From Exiguobacterium acetylicum (GTDB lineage: Bacteria; Bacillota; Bacilli; Exiguobacteriales; Exiguobacteriaceae): a stretch of 64,000 nt of DNA. The notes beneath the pieces are model-generated. The model worked only from the letters and a program-made list of their open reading frames with translations. It was not told where the DNA came from and did no database searches. The stretch lies in NCBI RefSeq assembly GCF_019890935.1, contig NZ_CP082333.1, positions 1,824,001-1,888,000 of the forward strand, written 5' to 3'. Of this stretch, positions 35,901-45,784 are shown one piece after another (the first letter of the stretch is position 1; each line of letters opens with the position of its first letter). A program made the position numbers and the translations under genes.

Positions 35901-38900
35901 CGTACCCCTCCTGTTCTGCGCCCTAGATGTGTCTCAAATGCGAGCAACATCGCTTCTTCGGTGTTGTGTCCTTGTTTTGCGAAATCAGCCATCAACGTCG
36001 TCACTTTCTCATACGTTGAAGGAATGACGCGGATGAACGAATGAATGACATGATCCCAGTTCGCTAGAATCGCATCTCCCTGCTCACTTCCGGTCCGTGC
36101 GACGTGACGTTCGATGAACGTCTTCAGTCGCGCAATCTCTTCGACATGCGTGACAGGTCCCGTCGAAACGAGTTCGCGGTTGACGCGCTGTAAAAATTGT
36201 TCAGGATGACGCGGCAAGACATAGGCGACACCACCTGACATACCGGCAGCAAAGTTTTTTCCGACATCGCCAAGGATGACGACGGATCCACCGGTCATAT
36301 ACTCGAGTCCATGGTTGCCGATTCCTTCGACGACGGCGACGGCTCCACTGTTTCGAACCGCAAATCGCTCACCTGCCTGACCGTTGACATAGAGCTCTCC
36401 ACTGGTCGCCCCGTAAAGTGCGACATTACCGATGATCGACTGATCGGACGAGACGAACGAAATCGAACGTGGAGGATGAACGGCGATGATTCCTCCGGAC
36501 AATCCTTTCCCGACGTAATCATTCGCTTCTCCCGTGACATCAAGCGTTACGCCGCGTGGTAAATACGCACCTAAACTTTGTCCGGCAGATCCATTCAGTT
36601 CAAGTTTCAATCGATCCGTTGGCAGACCGAGAGCCCCAAACCGTCTTGTCAGCATGGCACCGGTCTGTGTTCCGATCGCACGGTCTGTATTTTGAATCGT
36701 TAAACGTAGTGTCTGAGGCTGACTGAAGTCTGCCGCCTCCAAATACGGCGAGATTTCACGCGCGTCAAAGGAACGCTCGACATGATGCTGTTGTTGTTCA
36801 GCCGGACCGTGTGTCACATGGACGAGGAGACGCGAAAAATCAAGACTCTTCGCTTTCCAATGCGTCCGTTGACGTTCTGACGGTTCGAGTAAATCCGTAC
36901 GCCCTACGAGATCTTGTAGTCGGCTTACACCGAGCTTTGCTAAATGTTCTCGTACTTCCTTTGCGATGAACGTCATGAAATGAACGACGTCATCGGCAGA
37001 TCCCGTGAATTTCTTACGGAGCTCTGGATCTTGCGTCGCGACACCAACAGGACACGTATCGAGATGACACGCACGCATCATGATACATCCGACGGCGATG
37101 AGCGGAGCTGTCGCAAACCCATACTCATTCGCTCCGAGCATTGCGGCGAGGATGACGTCGCGACCAGTCAATAGCTTTCCGTCGGTTTCAAGGACGACAC
37201 GCTCGCGCAACCCGTTTAATGTCAACGTTTGGTGCGTCTCAGCAAGACCAAGTTCCCATGGCAGTCCGGCATGTTGAATACTCGTCTTCGGCGAGGCACC
37301 CGTACCGCCGTCATGACCACTGATGACGATAACGTCCGCAAGCCCCTTCGCAACTCCAGCTGCGATCGTTCCAACGCCACCTTTTGCGACAAGTTTGACG
37401 CTAATCCGGGCTTGATCGTTCGCGCGTTTTAAGTCATGAATCAACTGCGCCAAATCTTCAATCGAATAGATATCATGGTGTGGAGGAGGGGAAATCAATC
37501 CAACACCCGGTGTCGATGCACGCACCCGAGCAATCCACGGATAGACTTTTTCACCAGGCAATTGACCACCTTCACCAGGCTTCGCACCTTGTGCCACCTT
37601 GATTTGTAATTCGTCCGCGTGAACGAGGTAATGACTCGTCACCCCAAAACGACCAGAAGCGATCTGTTTGATTCGACTCATCCGGAAGTCACCATTTTCA
37701 TCGCGTTCGTAACGTTCCTCCTCTTCACCGCCTTCACCACTATTACTCTTACCACCTAATCGGTTCATTGCGATCGCAAGCGTCTCGTGCGCTTCTTTTG
37801 ATAACGATCCGTATGACATCGCACCCGTCTTGAAGTATTTGACGATTTCGCTGACAGGCTCAACTTCTTCAATTGGGATCGCCTTCGTCTCCTTGAACGT
37901 CAACAGATGTCGTAGCACCGTTGCCGGTTCCTCCTGAATGCGTTGAGCATACTTTTGATAAAGCCGGTAATCATTCGTCCGGCATGCGTGTTGCAACAAA
38001 TGAATCGTTGCTGGGTTAAAGGCATGATGTTCTCCTGCTTGACGGTACCGGAAGACACTACCGGACTCTAAATAAATCCGTTCATCTGCAACCTGTTGTG
38101 CTCGTCGGACTTCTTCTTCCATCAGTTCAAGCGTCATCCCGCTCAATTGAGAAACCGTACCAGTGAAATGCTGGTCGATGACGGCGTGGTCGATTCCGAC
38201 TGCTTCAAAGATTTGCGCACCACGGTAGCTGAAGACCGTCGAAATGCCCATCTTCGACATGACTTTGACGACGCCTTCCGTGACTGCTTTTTGGTAACGT
38301 TTGTCGACATCCGTAAAACGATCCCCTACCGCTTCTTCAAGCGTCGCATATGCCAGGTACGGATAAATCGCATCCGCACCATATCCGAGCAACGTCGCGA
38401 CATGGTGGACTTCACGAATCTCTCCCCCTTCAACGATCAAGCTGAGATTTGTACGTAATCCCTTGCGGATCAGCGCATGATGAATCGCACTCGTCACTAA
38501 GAGGATTGGCATCGGCAATGTGCCGGGGCGTACGAGACGATCCGATAACGTCAATAATTCATAACCGTTTCGTGCAGCGGTCACAGCCTCATCAACGATC
38601 ATGTCAAGCGCTTCTGCAAGCGAGTCGGTGAACGTCGTCGAAATCGTTTTTTGCTTGAGCCCACTTTGTTTGAGCGCATGGGCTTCGTCTGGTCGTAGAA
38701 TCGGTGTCTCTAAGCGAACACGACGACAGTTCGCGCGGTTCGGCGTCAACAGCTCCCCTTGTCGACCAAGCCATGTCAGCGTCGAGGTGACGATCTCTTC
38801 GCGTAACGCGTCAATTGGTGGATTCGTGACTTGTGCGAACAGTTGCTTGAAATATCGGAACAAGGATTGAGGGCGTTCACTTAAGACCGCTAGCGGTATA

Positions 38901-40369
38901 TCCGTCCCCATCGCACCTAACGGATCCTTTTGTTCTTCAACGAGGGGGATCAAGTATTGATCGATATCTTCACGCGTATATCCGAAGTGTCGTTGTTTCG
39001 TTCCAAGTTCAACGAGTGTTTCCTTGAAGTCGTTACTTGAAAGGGAAACGACTTCTTGCGCGAGCCACTCCGCGTAGGGATGACGTGTCGCGAGTTCCCG
39101 TTTGATCTCTTCATCTGCAATCAACTGACCGGACGCAAAGTCGAGTAAAAGCAGTTCACCCGGTGCTAATCGTTTTTTGTACAGGATGTCTTGTTCACGA
39201 AGAGGGAGTACTCCTGCTTCTGACGACAACATGAAGTGTCCATCGCGTAACAGCACATATCGCGCTGGGCGTAAACCGTTTCGATCGAGCGTCGCACCAA
39301 TCTGCTTCCCGTTCGTAAAGACGATGGCAGACGGACCATCCCATGGTTCCATCATGCTACTATGGTACTCATAATACGCGCGCTTCGCCGGTCTGATCTC
39401 AGCGTGTTCGAATGGTTCCGGTACGAGCATCAGTGCTGTCTCAGCGAGCGAGAGTCCGGACAGATGAAGAAACTCAAACGCATTATCAAGCATCGACGAG
39501 TCACTACCTGTCTCATCTAGAATCGGTAACACTTCCTCTGCCCGATTACCATACGTCGTCTCAGCAAGTCGACGTTCTCGACCGCGCATCGCCCGAATAT
39601 TTCCTTGCAACGTATTGATTTCGCCGTTGTGAATCAAATAACGGTTCGGATGGGCACGTTTCCAACTGGGGAACGTATTCGTACTAAAACGCGAATGCAC
39701 GATACCAAATCCTGATTGATAACGCTCGTCTCGTAAGTCATCGAAGTACGCGCGCAATTGATCCGTCGTCACGAGTCCTTTGTAAACGATTGTTTCACTC
39801 GAGCTACTCAAGACGTATTGTTCAAGACCGAGTTGCTCCGATTCACGTTCAAATGCGCGACGAATCAAAAAGAGTGTTCGTTCAAATGTCAATCCTTCCA
39901 TCGCTTGTGCACCAATGAAACATTGACGAATGACTGGCTCCGTGCGGCGGGCACCCGACCCAAGCACTTCGGACTGAACAGGTACGGTACGCCATCCTAA
40001 GACGTCTTGTCCTTCCGTCAAGATGATGGATTCTAACGTTCGTTCGAGTCGCATCCGTTCCCGTTCCTCACGTGGTAAGAACATCATGAAAACGCCATAA
40101 TCCCCTTTTTTAGGGAAGGAAATGTGACGAACCGTTTCACGAAATAAACGATCTGGTAATTGCGTTAAAATACCCGCCCCGTCTCCCGTCTTCGCATCGC
40201 TTCCTTGTCCACCACGGTGTTCCATTTGACAAAGCATGGCCAATGCATGTTCAACGATTTCATGACTCGCTCGTCCTGTTTGATGTGCGTAAACCCCGAT
40301 CCCGCACGCATCATGTTCCATACGAGGGTCGTATAATCCCTGCTGTTCAGGGTATTGATGAAATGTCAT
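35897..40369 (-). CDS. gltB: Glutamate synthase large subunit
   Basis: A 1490-residue enzyme making two glutamates from glutamine and 2-oxoglutarate. A short propeptide precedes Cys22 (MEHDACGIG), the nucleophile of the N-terminal amidotransferase domain. The FMN-binding synthase domain contains KPGEGGQLPG, SPPPHHDIYSIEDLAQLI and GGTGASP. The 3Fe-4S cysteines are in CIMMRACHLDTCPVG. The C-terminal GXGXG helix domain shows GGIIAVHPP. AAGGAGAG precedes ATG. A CodY-like sequence lies upstream. No gltC regulator is adjacent. Confidence 0.96.
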   Translation of the reverse strand: MTFHQYPEQQGLYDPRMEHDACGIGVYAHQTGRASHEIVEHALAMLCQMEHRGGQGSDAKTGDGAGILTQLPDRLFRETVRHISFPKKGDYGVFMMFLPREERERMRLERTLESIILTEGQDVLGWRTVPVQSEVLGSGARRTEPVIRQCFIGAQAMEGLTFERTLFLIRRAFERESEQLGLEQYVLSSSSETIVYKGLVTTDQLRAYFDDLRDERYQSGFGIVHSRFSTNTFPSWKRAHPNRYLIHNGEINTLQGNIRAMRGRERRLAETTYGNRAEEVLPILDETGSDSSMLDNAFEFLHLSGLSLAETALMLVPEPFEHAEIRPAKRAYYEYHSSMMEPWDGPSAIVFTNGKQIGATLDRNGLRPARYVLLRDGHFMLSSEAGVLPLREQDILYKKRLAPGELLLLDFASGQLIADEEIKRELATRHPYAEWLAQEVVSLSSNDFKETLVELGTKQRHFGYTREDIDQYLIPLVEEQKDPLGAMGTDIPLAVLSERPQSLFRYFKQLFAQVTNPPIDALREEIVTSTLTWLGRQGELLTPNRANCRRVRLETPILRPDEAHALKQSGLKQKTISTTFTDSLAEALDMIVDEAVTAARNGYELLTLSDRLVRPGTLPMPILLVTSAIHHALIRKGLRTNLSLIVEGGEIREVHHVATLLGYGADAIYPYLAYATLEEAVGDRFTDVDKRYQKAVTEGVVKVMSKMGISTVFSYRGAQIFEAVGIDHAVIDQHFTGTVSQLSGMTLELMEEEVRRAQQVADERIYLESGSVFRYRQAGEHHAFNPATIHLLQHACRTNDYRLYQKYAQRIQEEPATVLRHLLTFKETKAIPIEEVEPVSEIVKYFKTGAMSYGSLSKEAHETLAIAMNRLGGKSNSGEGGEEEERYERDENGDFRMSRIKQIASGRFGVTSHYLVHADELQIKVAQGAKPGEGGQLPGEKVYPWIARVRASTPGVGLISPPPHHDIYSIEDLAQLIHDLKRANDQARISVKLVAKGGVGTIAAGVAKGLADVIVISGHDGGTGASPKTSIQHAGLPWELGLAETHQTLTLNGLRERVVLETDGKLLTGRDVILAAMLGANEYGFATAPLIAVGCIMMRACHLDTCPVGVATQDPELRKKFTGSADDVVHFMTFIAKEVREHLAKLGVSRLQDLVGRTDLLEPSERQRTHWKAKSLDFSRLLVHVTHGPAEQQQHHVERSFDAREISPYLEAADFSQPQTLRLTIQNTDRAIGTQTGAMLTRRFGALGLPTDRLKLELNGSAGQSLGAYLPRGVTLDVTGEANDYVGKGLSGGIIAVHPPRSISFVSSDQSIIGNVALYGATSGELYVNGQAGERFAVRNSGAVAVVEGIGNHGLEYMTGGSVVILGDVGKNFAAGMSGGVAYVLPRHPEQFLQRVNRELVSTGPVTHVEEIARLKTFIERHVARTGSEQGDAILANWDHVIHSFIRVIPSTYEKVTTLMADFAKQGHNTEEAMLLAFETHLGRRTGGVR

Positions 40370-40392
40370 AGTAGCACTCTCCTTGCCTTCTT

Positions 40393-40407
40393 AATTTTCT
40401 GTATATT
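40393..40407 (-). promoter_or_regulatory. CodY-box-like sequence in the gltB / ABC divergent region
   Basis: AATTTTCTGTATATT matches the CodY consensus at 13 of 15 positions, 24 bp before gltB. The surroundings are AT-rich, so chance similarity is possible. The rest of the 40370-40663 gap holds two divergent promoters and a GTAGAATT / GAATTCTAC repeat pair near 40483 and 40556. Confidence 0.45.
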
Positions 40408-40663
40408 CAGTTAAATTATACTTTACACCCTTTTATGTTTATTCGCTACTATGCATAATCACCATTTCGTTCAACCTTTGAAGGTAGAATTACCATATAT
40501 CAACATTGATAACGCTTACATAAACTTGGATATTCATTCAATATTTTTTTTGGTTGAATTCTACACTTTGTGCGCGTATTACTTTGCCCGAACATATGAT
40601 TCCGTGGTATTTTTAACTATGAAAAGAGTTATTGATCATGGAAATAAAGAGAGGAATAATACA

Positions 40664-41506
40664 ATGAAAAAAACAATGCAATTTACGGGTCTCTTGATCG
40701 CAGGAAGCTCGATCTTATTAAGCGCATGTGGTCAGCAAGAGGAGAAGGCAACCGCATATGACAAGATTCAAAAAGAAGGAACGATCGTCGTCGCGACGGC
40801 TGGTACACTTTATCCGACATCTTATCATGAAGAGAAAAACAATAAGTTGACTGGATTTGATGTCGAAGTCGTCAAAGAAGTAGCAAAACGTCTTGATTTG
40901 AAAGTGAAATTCAAAGAGATGTCATTTGACGGTATGTTGACAAGCGTCAATACAGGTCAAGTCGATCTTGCCGCTAACGACATTACAATTACCGATGATC
41001 GTAAAGAAAAATTCGCGTTCTCTAAACCATATAAATATACGTATGGTACGGCAATCGTCCGTAAAAGTGACTTATCAGGCATCAAGTCTCTTGAAGACTT
41101 GAAAGGGAAAAAAGCTGCCGGAGAAGCTACAACGACATATATGCAGATTGCTAAAAAATACGGTGCAAAAGAAGTCACGTACGATAACGCGACGAACGAT
41201 CAATATCTTCGAGATGTCTCAAATGGTCGAACAGACGTCATCTTGAATGATTACTACTTGCAAACACTCGCTGTCGATTTCTTCAAGGACTTCGATATTA
41301 CGATTCATCCTGATATCGCTTATAATCCAAGTCAAGTTGGTTTAATCATGGATTTAGATAACAAGGAACTTCAATCCAACATTAACGAACAACTCGATAA
41401 AATGAAGGAAGATGGCACGTTAAAGGAAATTTCGAAGCAATTCTATGCCGGAAAAGATGTTTCCCAAATGCCTGACGTCAAAACGACGATCGTCGATGTG
41501 AATTAA
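40664..41506 (+). CDS. Amino-acid ABC transporter substrate-binding lipoprotein (cystine-type)
   Basis: A 280-residue binding protein with a signal peptide ending in the lipobox LLSAC. The mature part has GTIVVATAGTLYPTSYHE, LTGFDVEVVKEVAKRLDLKV and VDLAANDITITDDRKEKFAF, the pattern of type 3 solute-binding proteins such as TcyA/TcyK/YxeM that bind cystine or related cysteine derivatives. The ligand is not certain. AGAGAGGAATAAT precedes ATG at 40664; the longer frame to 40451 has no signal. The permease gene starts two bases after its stop. Confidence 0.85.
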   Translation: MKKTMQFTGLLIAGSSILLSACGQQEEKATAYDKIQKEGTIVVATAGTLYPTSYHEEKNNKLTGFDVEVVKEVAKRLDLKVKFKEMSFDGMLTSVNTGQVDLAANDITITDDRKEKFAFSKPYKYTYGTAIVRKSDLSGIKSLEDLKGKKAAGEATTTYMQIAKKYGAKEVTYDNATNDQYLRDVSNGRTDVILNDYYLQTLAVDFFKDFDITIHPDIAYNPSQVGLIMDLDNKELQSNINEQLDKMKEDGTLKEISKQFYAGKDVSQMPDVKTTIVDVN

Positions 41507-41508
41507 CG

Positions 41509-42186
41509 ATGTCTTCGATTGATTGGCGGTCCGTCTTCAATCCGGAATTGGCGGTCGAATCGTTTCCTTATATTTTAAGTGGACTGGGACAGACGCTATG
41601 GATTTCCTTGCTCAGTATGACCATTGGTCTCGGAATCGGGTTAATCCTTGCCCTTTGCCGTCTGTCTCGTTTTCGTGTATTGCGTATTGGAGCGAGCGCC
41701 TACATCTCGTTCATGCGAGGTGTTCCGATTCTCGTGTTGCTGTTCATGTTGTATTTTGGACTGCCGGTCATCAATATTCAACTTGACGCGTTAACAGCAG
41801 CCATCACCGGTTTTAGTTTGAACAGTGCGGCGTACATGGCGGAGATCATTCGCTCCTCCTTGTTGTCGATTGATCGTGGTCAAGAAGAGGCGGCAGCGTC
41901 ACTCGGTTTATCTAAGTATCGGACGTTTGTCGGCATCATTTTGCCACAAGCGATCCGGATTGCCATCCCACCACTCTCAAACGTTTTGCTTGATTTGGTT
42001 AAAGCTTCATCGCTTGCTGCCATGATTACAGTTCCTGAGATTTTTCAAAAAGCAAAAATTGTCGGTGGGCGCGAATTCGATTATATGACCGTTTATTTTG
42101 TCGTTGCGTTCATTTACTGGGGAATCTGTTCTTGTATCGCAGTCATTCAAGAGGTTCTCGAACGTCGTTTTGCGAGGTATCTGTGA
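41509..42186 (+). CDS. Amino-acid ABC transporter permease (TcyB/YxeN-like)
   Basis: A 225-residue membrane permease with about five helices. The family signatures are FMRGVPILVLLFMLYFGLP and the ATPase-coupling motif EEAAASLGLSKYRTFVGIILPQA (shown as EEAAASLGLS, KYRTFVGIILPQA). It forms an operon with the binding protein and is followed at once by a terminator, so no ATPase gene completes the transporter here. Confidence 0.88.
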   Translation: MSSIDWRSVFNPELAVESFPYILSGLGQTLWISLLSMTIGLGIGLILALCRLSRFRVLRIGASAYISFMRGVPILVLLFMLYFGLPVINIQLDALTAAITGFSLNSAAYMAEIIRSSLLSIDRGQEEAAASLGLSKYRTFVGIILPQAIRIAIPPLSNVLLDLVKASSLAAMITVPEIFQKAKIVGGREFDYMTVYFVVAFIYWGICSCIAVIQEVLERRFARYL

Positions 42187-42207
42187 TTCATTGATATACA
42201 GTTATAC

Positions 42208-42254
42208 AAACAGGCGATGGACTATGTCCATCGCCTGTTTACTTTCTTTTTTTG
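42208..42254 (+). terminator. Terminator of the two-gene ABC operon
   Basis: A perfect 15-bp stem AAACAGGCGATGGAC / GTCCATCGCCTGTTT with TAT loop is followed by ACTTTCTTTTTTT. Confidence 0.92.
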
Positions 42255-42267
42255 ATATATCATATCG

Positions 42268-44115
42268 TCAACCTTCTCGATACATCGTTAAAAAGTGTTC
42301 TAATTGTCTTGGTTGTAACGGGCGATGGAAGAGATATCCTTGCAACGTATGACATCCCAGTCGCTCGAGCAATGCCGCCTCTTCTTCTAGTTCAATCCCT
42401 TCAGCTACGATTGTCATATCTAATCGCTTCCCTAACTGAATGATCGTCTCGATCATCGCTCGTTTCTTCTCTGAATGAATGGCTTCTTGAACGATTTCTT
42501 TTGGAATCTTCAATTGATCGAACGGTAACTCCACTAATGATTGCATTGATGAAAAGCCTGTTCCGAAGTCATCGAGCGCAATCCGGATCCCGTATAAATG
42601 GAGGGCATTTAATGTCTCGATGATTTGCTCTGTGCCTTCAATGAAGATATGTTCTGTCATCTCGATTTCAAGTAATGACGGAGGGAAGCCAGACTGTTTT
42701 AAGATTGCCAATACGCGATCCATAAAATCAGATTGACGTAATTCCCACGGTGAGACATTCACGGAAATCGTTAACGGCTCCTTCCCCTCTTCCAACCATG
42801 CTTTTCCTTGGAAACAAGCTTGACGCATGACCCAAACGCCTAATGTCTCAATGAAACGTGTCCGCTCCGCAAGTGGAATGAACTCATTTGGCGGAACGAG
42901 ACCATATTCCGGATGATTCCAACGAATTAATGCTTCGACTCCTGTAATTTGACGCGTTTTTGCATTGACCTGAGGTTGAAATAAAATAAAAAAGTCTCGA
43001 TCCAGCTCTGCATCGTACAAGTCGCGTGTTAATTGAAGCGCCCGTTTTCGTTCATTTTGTGTCGCTAAATCTGTAATGGCATACGTATTTTTCCGATTGG
43101 ATTTAGCTGTGAACAAGGCAATCTCCGCATCATTAATGACATGGTCCGTCGTTTCGTCATTTACATAGGAAACACCGATACTTGCAGTGACGTTAATCTG
43201 TTTAAAGTCAATTTGAACGCGCTCTGATACACTCGATAAAATATCGTCACAAAGTGTTCGTGCATCATAATGGTTTGGAGCATGCAGTAAAAAAGCACTT
43301 CCACTCGCTTTCGCAATCGTACAATCCGGAAAGCGATTCATTAACCGACGACCAATGATGTGCAAAGTGCGGTCACCTGTCCGGTAACCAAAAGCATCAT
43401 TGACGGTTTTAAAATCATCCAGATCAACAAGACAAATCATGTCGCCTTCTCGTTTTTTCTTGTCCACTTCTATGACAAAAGAAGAACGGTTCGACAAACC
43501 TGTCACAGTATCCGTAAATGCTTGTTCTTGTAAACGTGCTAAGTAGTCAATATTACGTTCAAGACGGGTGACGTATTGATTGTGGATCAATAAACTGATG
43601 ATCGTCGCAATTAAGATAAGTCCAATTCGTGCGATATGATCAGATGCAAACATCGTAACGTTTTCTAATGAAGGGGTTTGATACCAAATATAGAGCAGGG
43701 AGATCGTCGTGATGCTCGTTGCGTATAACAACATCGTTCGGTTAATAACAACAAGGGACGCTAAAATGAAAAGTAGCGCGCATGCCCAAACCGTCTGGAC
43801 TCCCCGATCGATGAATGGATAATAAATATAAGGAATCAATAAAAAAATACTCGACATCATATGAGGTTTTAAACGATCTGACAACGAACTTTTACCGATG
43901 AAATACTGCACGATTCCAGCACTTGCAATGACGAGTGCACGTGTCCAATCCTCCCCGTTCAGACCAGAACGACTAAATACGTTGGCAACGATATATAAAA
44001 CGGCACCACAACTCGTCAATACAAAAATGATCATCCCGAACAATTGATAATTTGCTCGAATCTCTCGATGATATTGAAGACTATTGGAAGAACGTCGCTG
44101 TGTATTCACCGCCAT
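42268..44115 (-). CDS. Membrane GGDEF-EAL protein, probable c-di-GMP phosphodiesterase
   Basis: A 615-residue protein. Residues 25-190 hold about six membrane helices. A GGDEF-like domain follows (LVDLDDFKTVNDAFGYRTGD), but its active-site motif reads ASGSAF, so synthesis is unlikely. The C-terminal EAL domain has EAL at 394-396, the catalytic Asn in SVNVSPWEL, LEIEMTEH, LDDFGTGFSS and VAEGIE, so hydrolysis of c-di-GMP is likely. One departure is LKIPKEIV where LKIDR is usual. GAGGGG directly abuts ATG at 44115, so GTG at 44109 may be the true start. Single gene. Confidence 0.88.
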   Translation of the reverse strand: MAVNTQRRSSNSLQYHREIRANYQLFGMIIFVLTSCGAVLYIVANVFSRSGLNGEDWTRALVIASAGIVQYFIGKSSLSDRLKPHMMSSIFLLIPYIYYPFIDRGVQTVWACALLFILASLVVINRTMLLYATSITTISLLYIWYQTPSLENVTMFASDHIARIGLILIATIISLLIHNQYVTRLERNIDYLARLQEQAFTDTVTGLSNRSSFVIEVDKKKREGDMICLVDLDDFKTVNDAFGYRTGDRTLHIIGRRLMNRFPDCTIAKASGSAFLLHAPNHYDARTLCDDILSSVSERVQIDFKQINVTASIGVSYVNDETTDHVINDAEIALFTAKSNRKNTYAITDLATQNERKRALQLTRDLYDAELDRDFFILFQPQVNAKTRQITGVEALIRWNHPEYGLVPPNEFIPLAERTRFIETLGVWVMRQACFQGKAWLEEGKEPLTISVNVSPWELRQSDFMDRVLAILKQSGFPPSLLEIEMTEHIFIEGTEQIIETLNALHLYGIRIALDDFGTGFSSMQSLVELPFDQLKIPKEIVQEAIHSEKKRAMIETIIQLGKRLDMTIVAEGIELEEEAALLERLGCHTLQGYLFHRPLQPRQLEHFLTMYREG

Positions 44116-44254
44116 CCCCTCTTTCTAGTTCCTGTCGTTTATTTTCCTTATCAGAACCAAAATAAAACCTGAATTTTCTAAAAATAATAAAATATTGGGA
44201 AGTCATGATTTTGAGTAGAATGGGAATAGAGAGGTATAGAAAGGAGTAATGATT

Positions 44255-44884
44255 ATGTCACATTTACTATTCATCGAAGCGAACGATAGCACACATCAAA
44301 AAAAAGGCATTAGCTCTGAATTGAACGATGCCTTTTTGAACGCGTATCGTGAAACACATCCGGATGATACAGTTACGGTTTTAAATTTATTTGAAGAACG
44401 TCTTCCCTTCTTCGATTTGAAACTGGCGAGCGCGGCAGGTCGCCTCTTTAAAGGCGAGGAATTAACTGGAGAGGATGCGACACATGCACAGCGACTTCAG
44501 GAGTATTTAAACGGTTTCTTAGATGCCGATAAGGTCGTCTTCTCATTTCCGATGTGGAACTTGACGGTTCCGGCACCGCTGCACAATTATATGGATTACC
44601 TTGCTCAAGCTGGTCAAACATTTCGTTATACGGCCGAAGGTTCGATTGGACTTGTTGAAGACAAACAAGTGCTGTTGATTCATTCACGCGGTGGTGATTA
44701 CTCGACGAAAGAGAAAGCACCGAGTGAACACGCTGTTCGCTACATGCTAGATCTATTGGCATTTTTCGGTATTGAGGATGTATCGACTGTCATTCTCGAG
44801 GGACATCAGCAATATCCGGAACGTGCCTCTGAATTAATCGAACAAGCGCTTCAAGAGTGCCGACAATTCGGTCGTAAGTTTTAA
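44255..44884 (+). CDS. azoR: FMN-dependent NADH-azoreductase / quinone reductase
   Basis: A 209-residue flavodoxin-fold enzyme that reduces quinones and azo compounds with NADH. The family marks are LLFIEANDSTHQKKGISS at the N-terminus, the FMN loop SFPMWNLTVPAPLHNYMDYL near residue 95, and HSRGGDYS. ATG at 44255 is eight bases after AAAGGAGT; an ATG two codons upstream is too close. A quinone-detoxifying role is usual in the family. Its end overlaps the end of the last PlcR-like gene by four bases on the opposite strand. Confidence 0.9.
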   Translation: MSHLLFIEANDSTHQKKGISSELNDAFLNAYRETHPDDTVTVLNLFEERLPFFDLKLASAAGRLFKGEELTGEDATHAQRLQEYLNGFLDADKVVFSFPMWNLTVPAPLHNYMDYLAQAGQTFRYTAEGSIGLVEDKQVLLIHSRGGDYSTKEKAPSEHAVRYMLDLLAFFGIEDVSTVILEGHQQYPERASELIEQALQECRQFGRKF

Positions 44885-45756
44885 GTGGGGAAGAGAACGT
44901 ACTCTGCATGTTCTTCCAGAAGCAGCTTTTCATGAAGTGGCATATCAAATGCTCGAAAGACGGAATAGGCCATCGTAAAATCGCGTTGGATAGCTGAAAG
45001 ATCGCCATTCAGTTGTTGAGTGAAATATCCTCGCTGATAATAAAAGTGACCTAAGAAATGACCATCTTCTATTTGAAGACTCTCTTGAATACCTTGTTCG
45101 GTGATTTTTAGACCGGCAAGGTATTTTTTTTGCCTAGAAAGTTGTTGTCCATAGTTATATAAAATCTTGATGCGAACCTTTTTCAATTCGATGGATGGAT
45201 AATTCGATTGAATCAATACCTGGAAGATACCCTCCGCTAAATCGAAGTCACCGTGTTCAACATACAAATTCGCTATCGCCATCTGAATTCTTATATACAG
45301 AATAGCTGATTCAAACCAAAGGTGTTCTTTATTAACTAATCGTTCGAGCAATTGAATGGCTTTTAAGTAGTGAAGTTGACTACTTTTTTCCTGAACGATG
45401 ACTTGATAATATGCTGCCAAATCACGAACTTCCTCAAAATCTACCGTTGAAAGAACATGTTCGATCATCTTTAAGGCATCAACGTATTGGTTAGTCCGCA
45501 ATAGTTCTGCTAATTGCTCGTCATACGTTTGAAAAACATCACTTCGTAAATGATCTTGAAACAACATCGACAATGGTACCTTTAATCGTTTTGCGACTTG
45601 TTGTAGCAAATCGATGGTGGGTGAATTCTTACCATTTTCGATTTTACTGATTTCAGCTTGGCTACAAATGCCTTCACACAATTCTGCTTGTGTAATCTTT
45701 TTTTCTTTTCGAATTCGCTTGATTTCATAACCAATCGAGACGGGTAAGTGATCCAT
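44881..45756 (-). CDS. PlcR-like HTH-TPR regulator, array copy 6
   Basis: A 291-residue cytosolic regulator. HTH_3 domain at residues 8-62 (ITQAELCEGICSQAEISKIE, then NGKNSPTIDLLQQ). The rest, residues 70-291, is all-helical with TPR-like repeats, e.g. HFLGHFYYQRGYFTQQLNGD near residue 235, the region that matches PlcR's peptide-binding repeats. PlcR itself senses the imported PapR heptapeptide. Last gene of the array, with GAAAGGACG before ATG and 28 bases after copy 5. It has no terminator of its own and converges on azoR with a four-base overlap. Targets and peptide unknown. Confidence 0.85.
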   Translation of the reverse strand: MDHLPVSIGYEIKRIRKEKKITQAELCEGICSQAEISKIENGKNSPTIDLLQQVAKRLKVPLSMLFQDHLRSDVFQTYDEQLAELLRTNQYVDALKMIEHVLSTVDFEEVRDLAAYYQVIVQEKSSQLHYLKAIQLLERLVNKEHLWFESAILYIRIQMAIANLYVEHGDFDLAEGIFQVLIQSNYPSIELKKVRIKILYNYGQQLSRQKKYLAGLKITEQGIQESLQIEDGHFLGHFYYQRGYFTQQLNGDLSAIQRDFTMAYSVFRAFDMPLHEKLLLEEHAEYVLFPT

Positions 45757-45784
45757 TATATCGTCCTTTCTTTCACTTCCGTCC

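Noticed and set aside
35370-36044. Plus-strand 224-codon ORF opposite gltD/gltB
   Set aside because: Lies across two well-supported genes in the opposite strand, lacks a ribosome binding site and any recognisable domain.
44173-44187. CodY-like AATTTTCTAAAAATA between the EAL gene and azoR
   Set aside because: Two mismatches, one at the central G, in a very A+T-rich stretch; chance match is likely.
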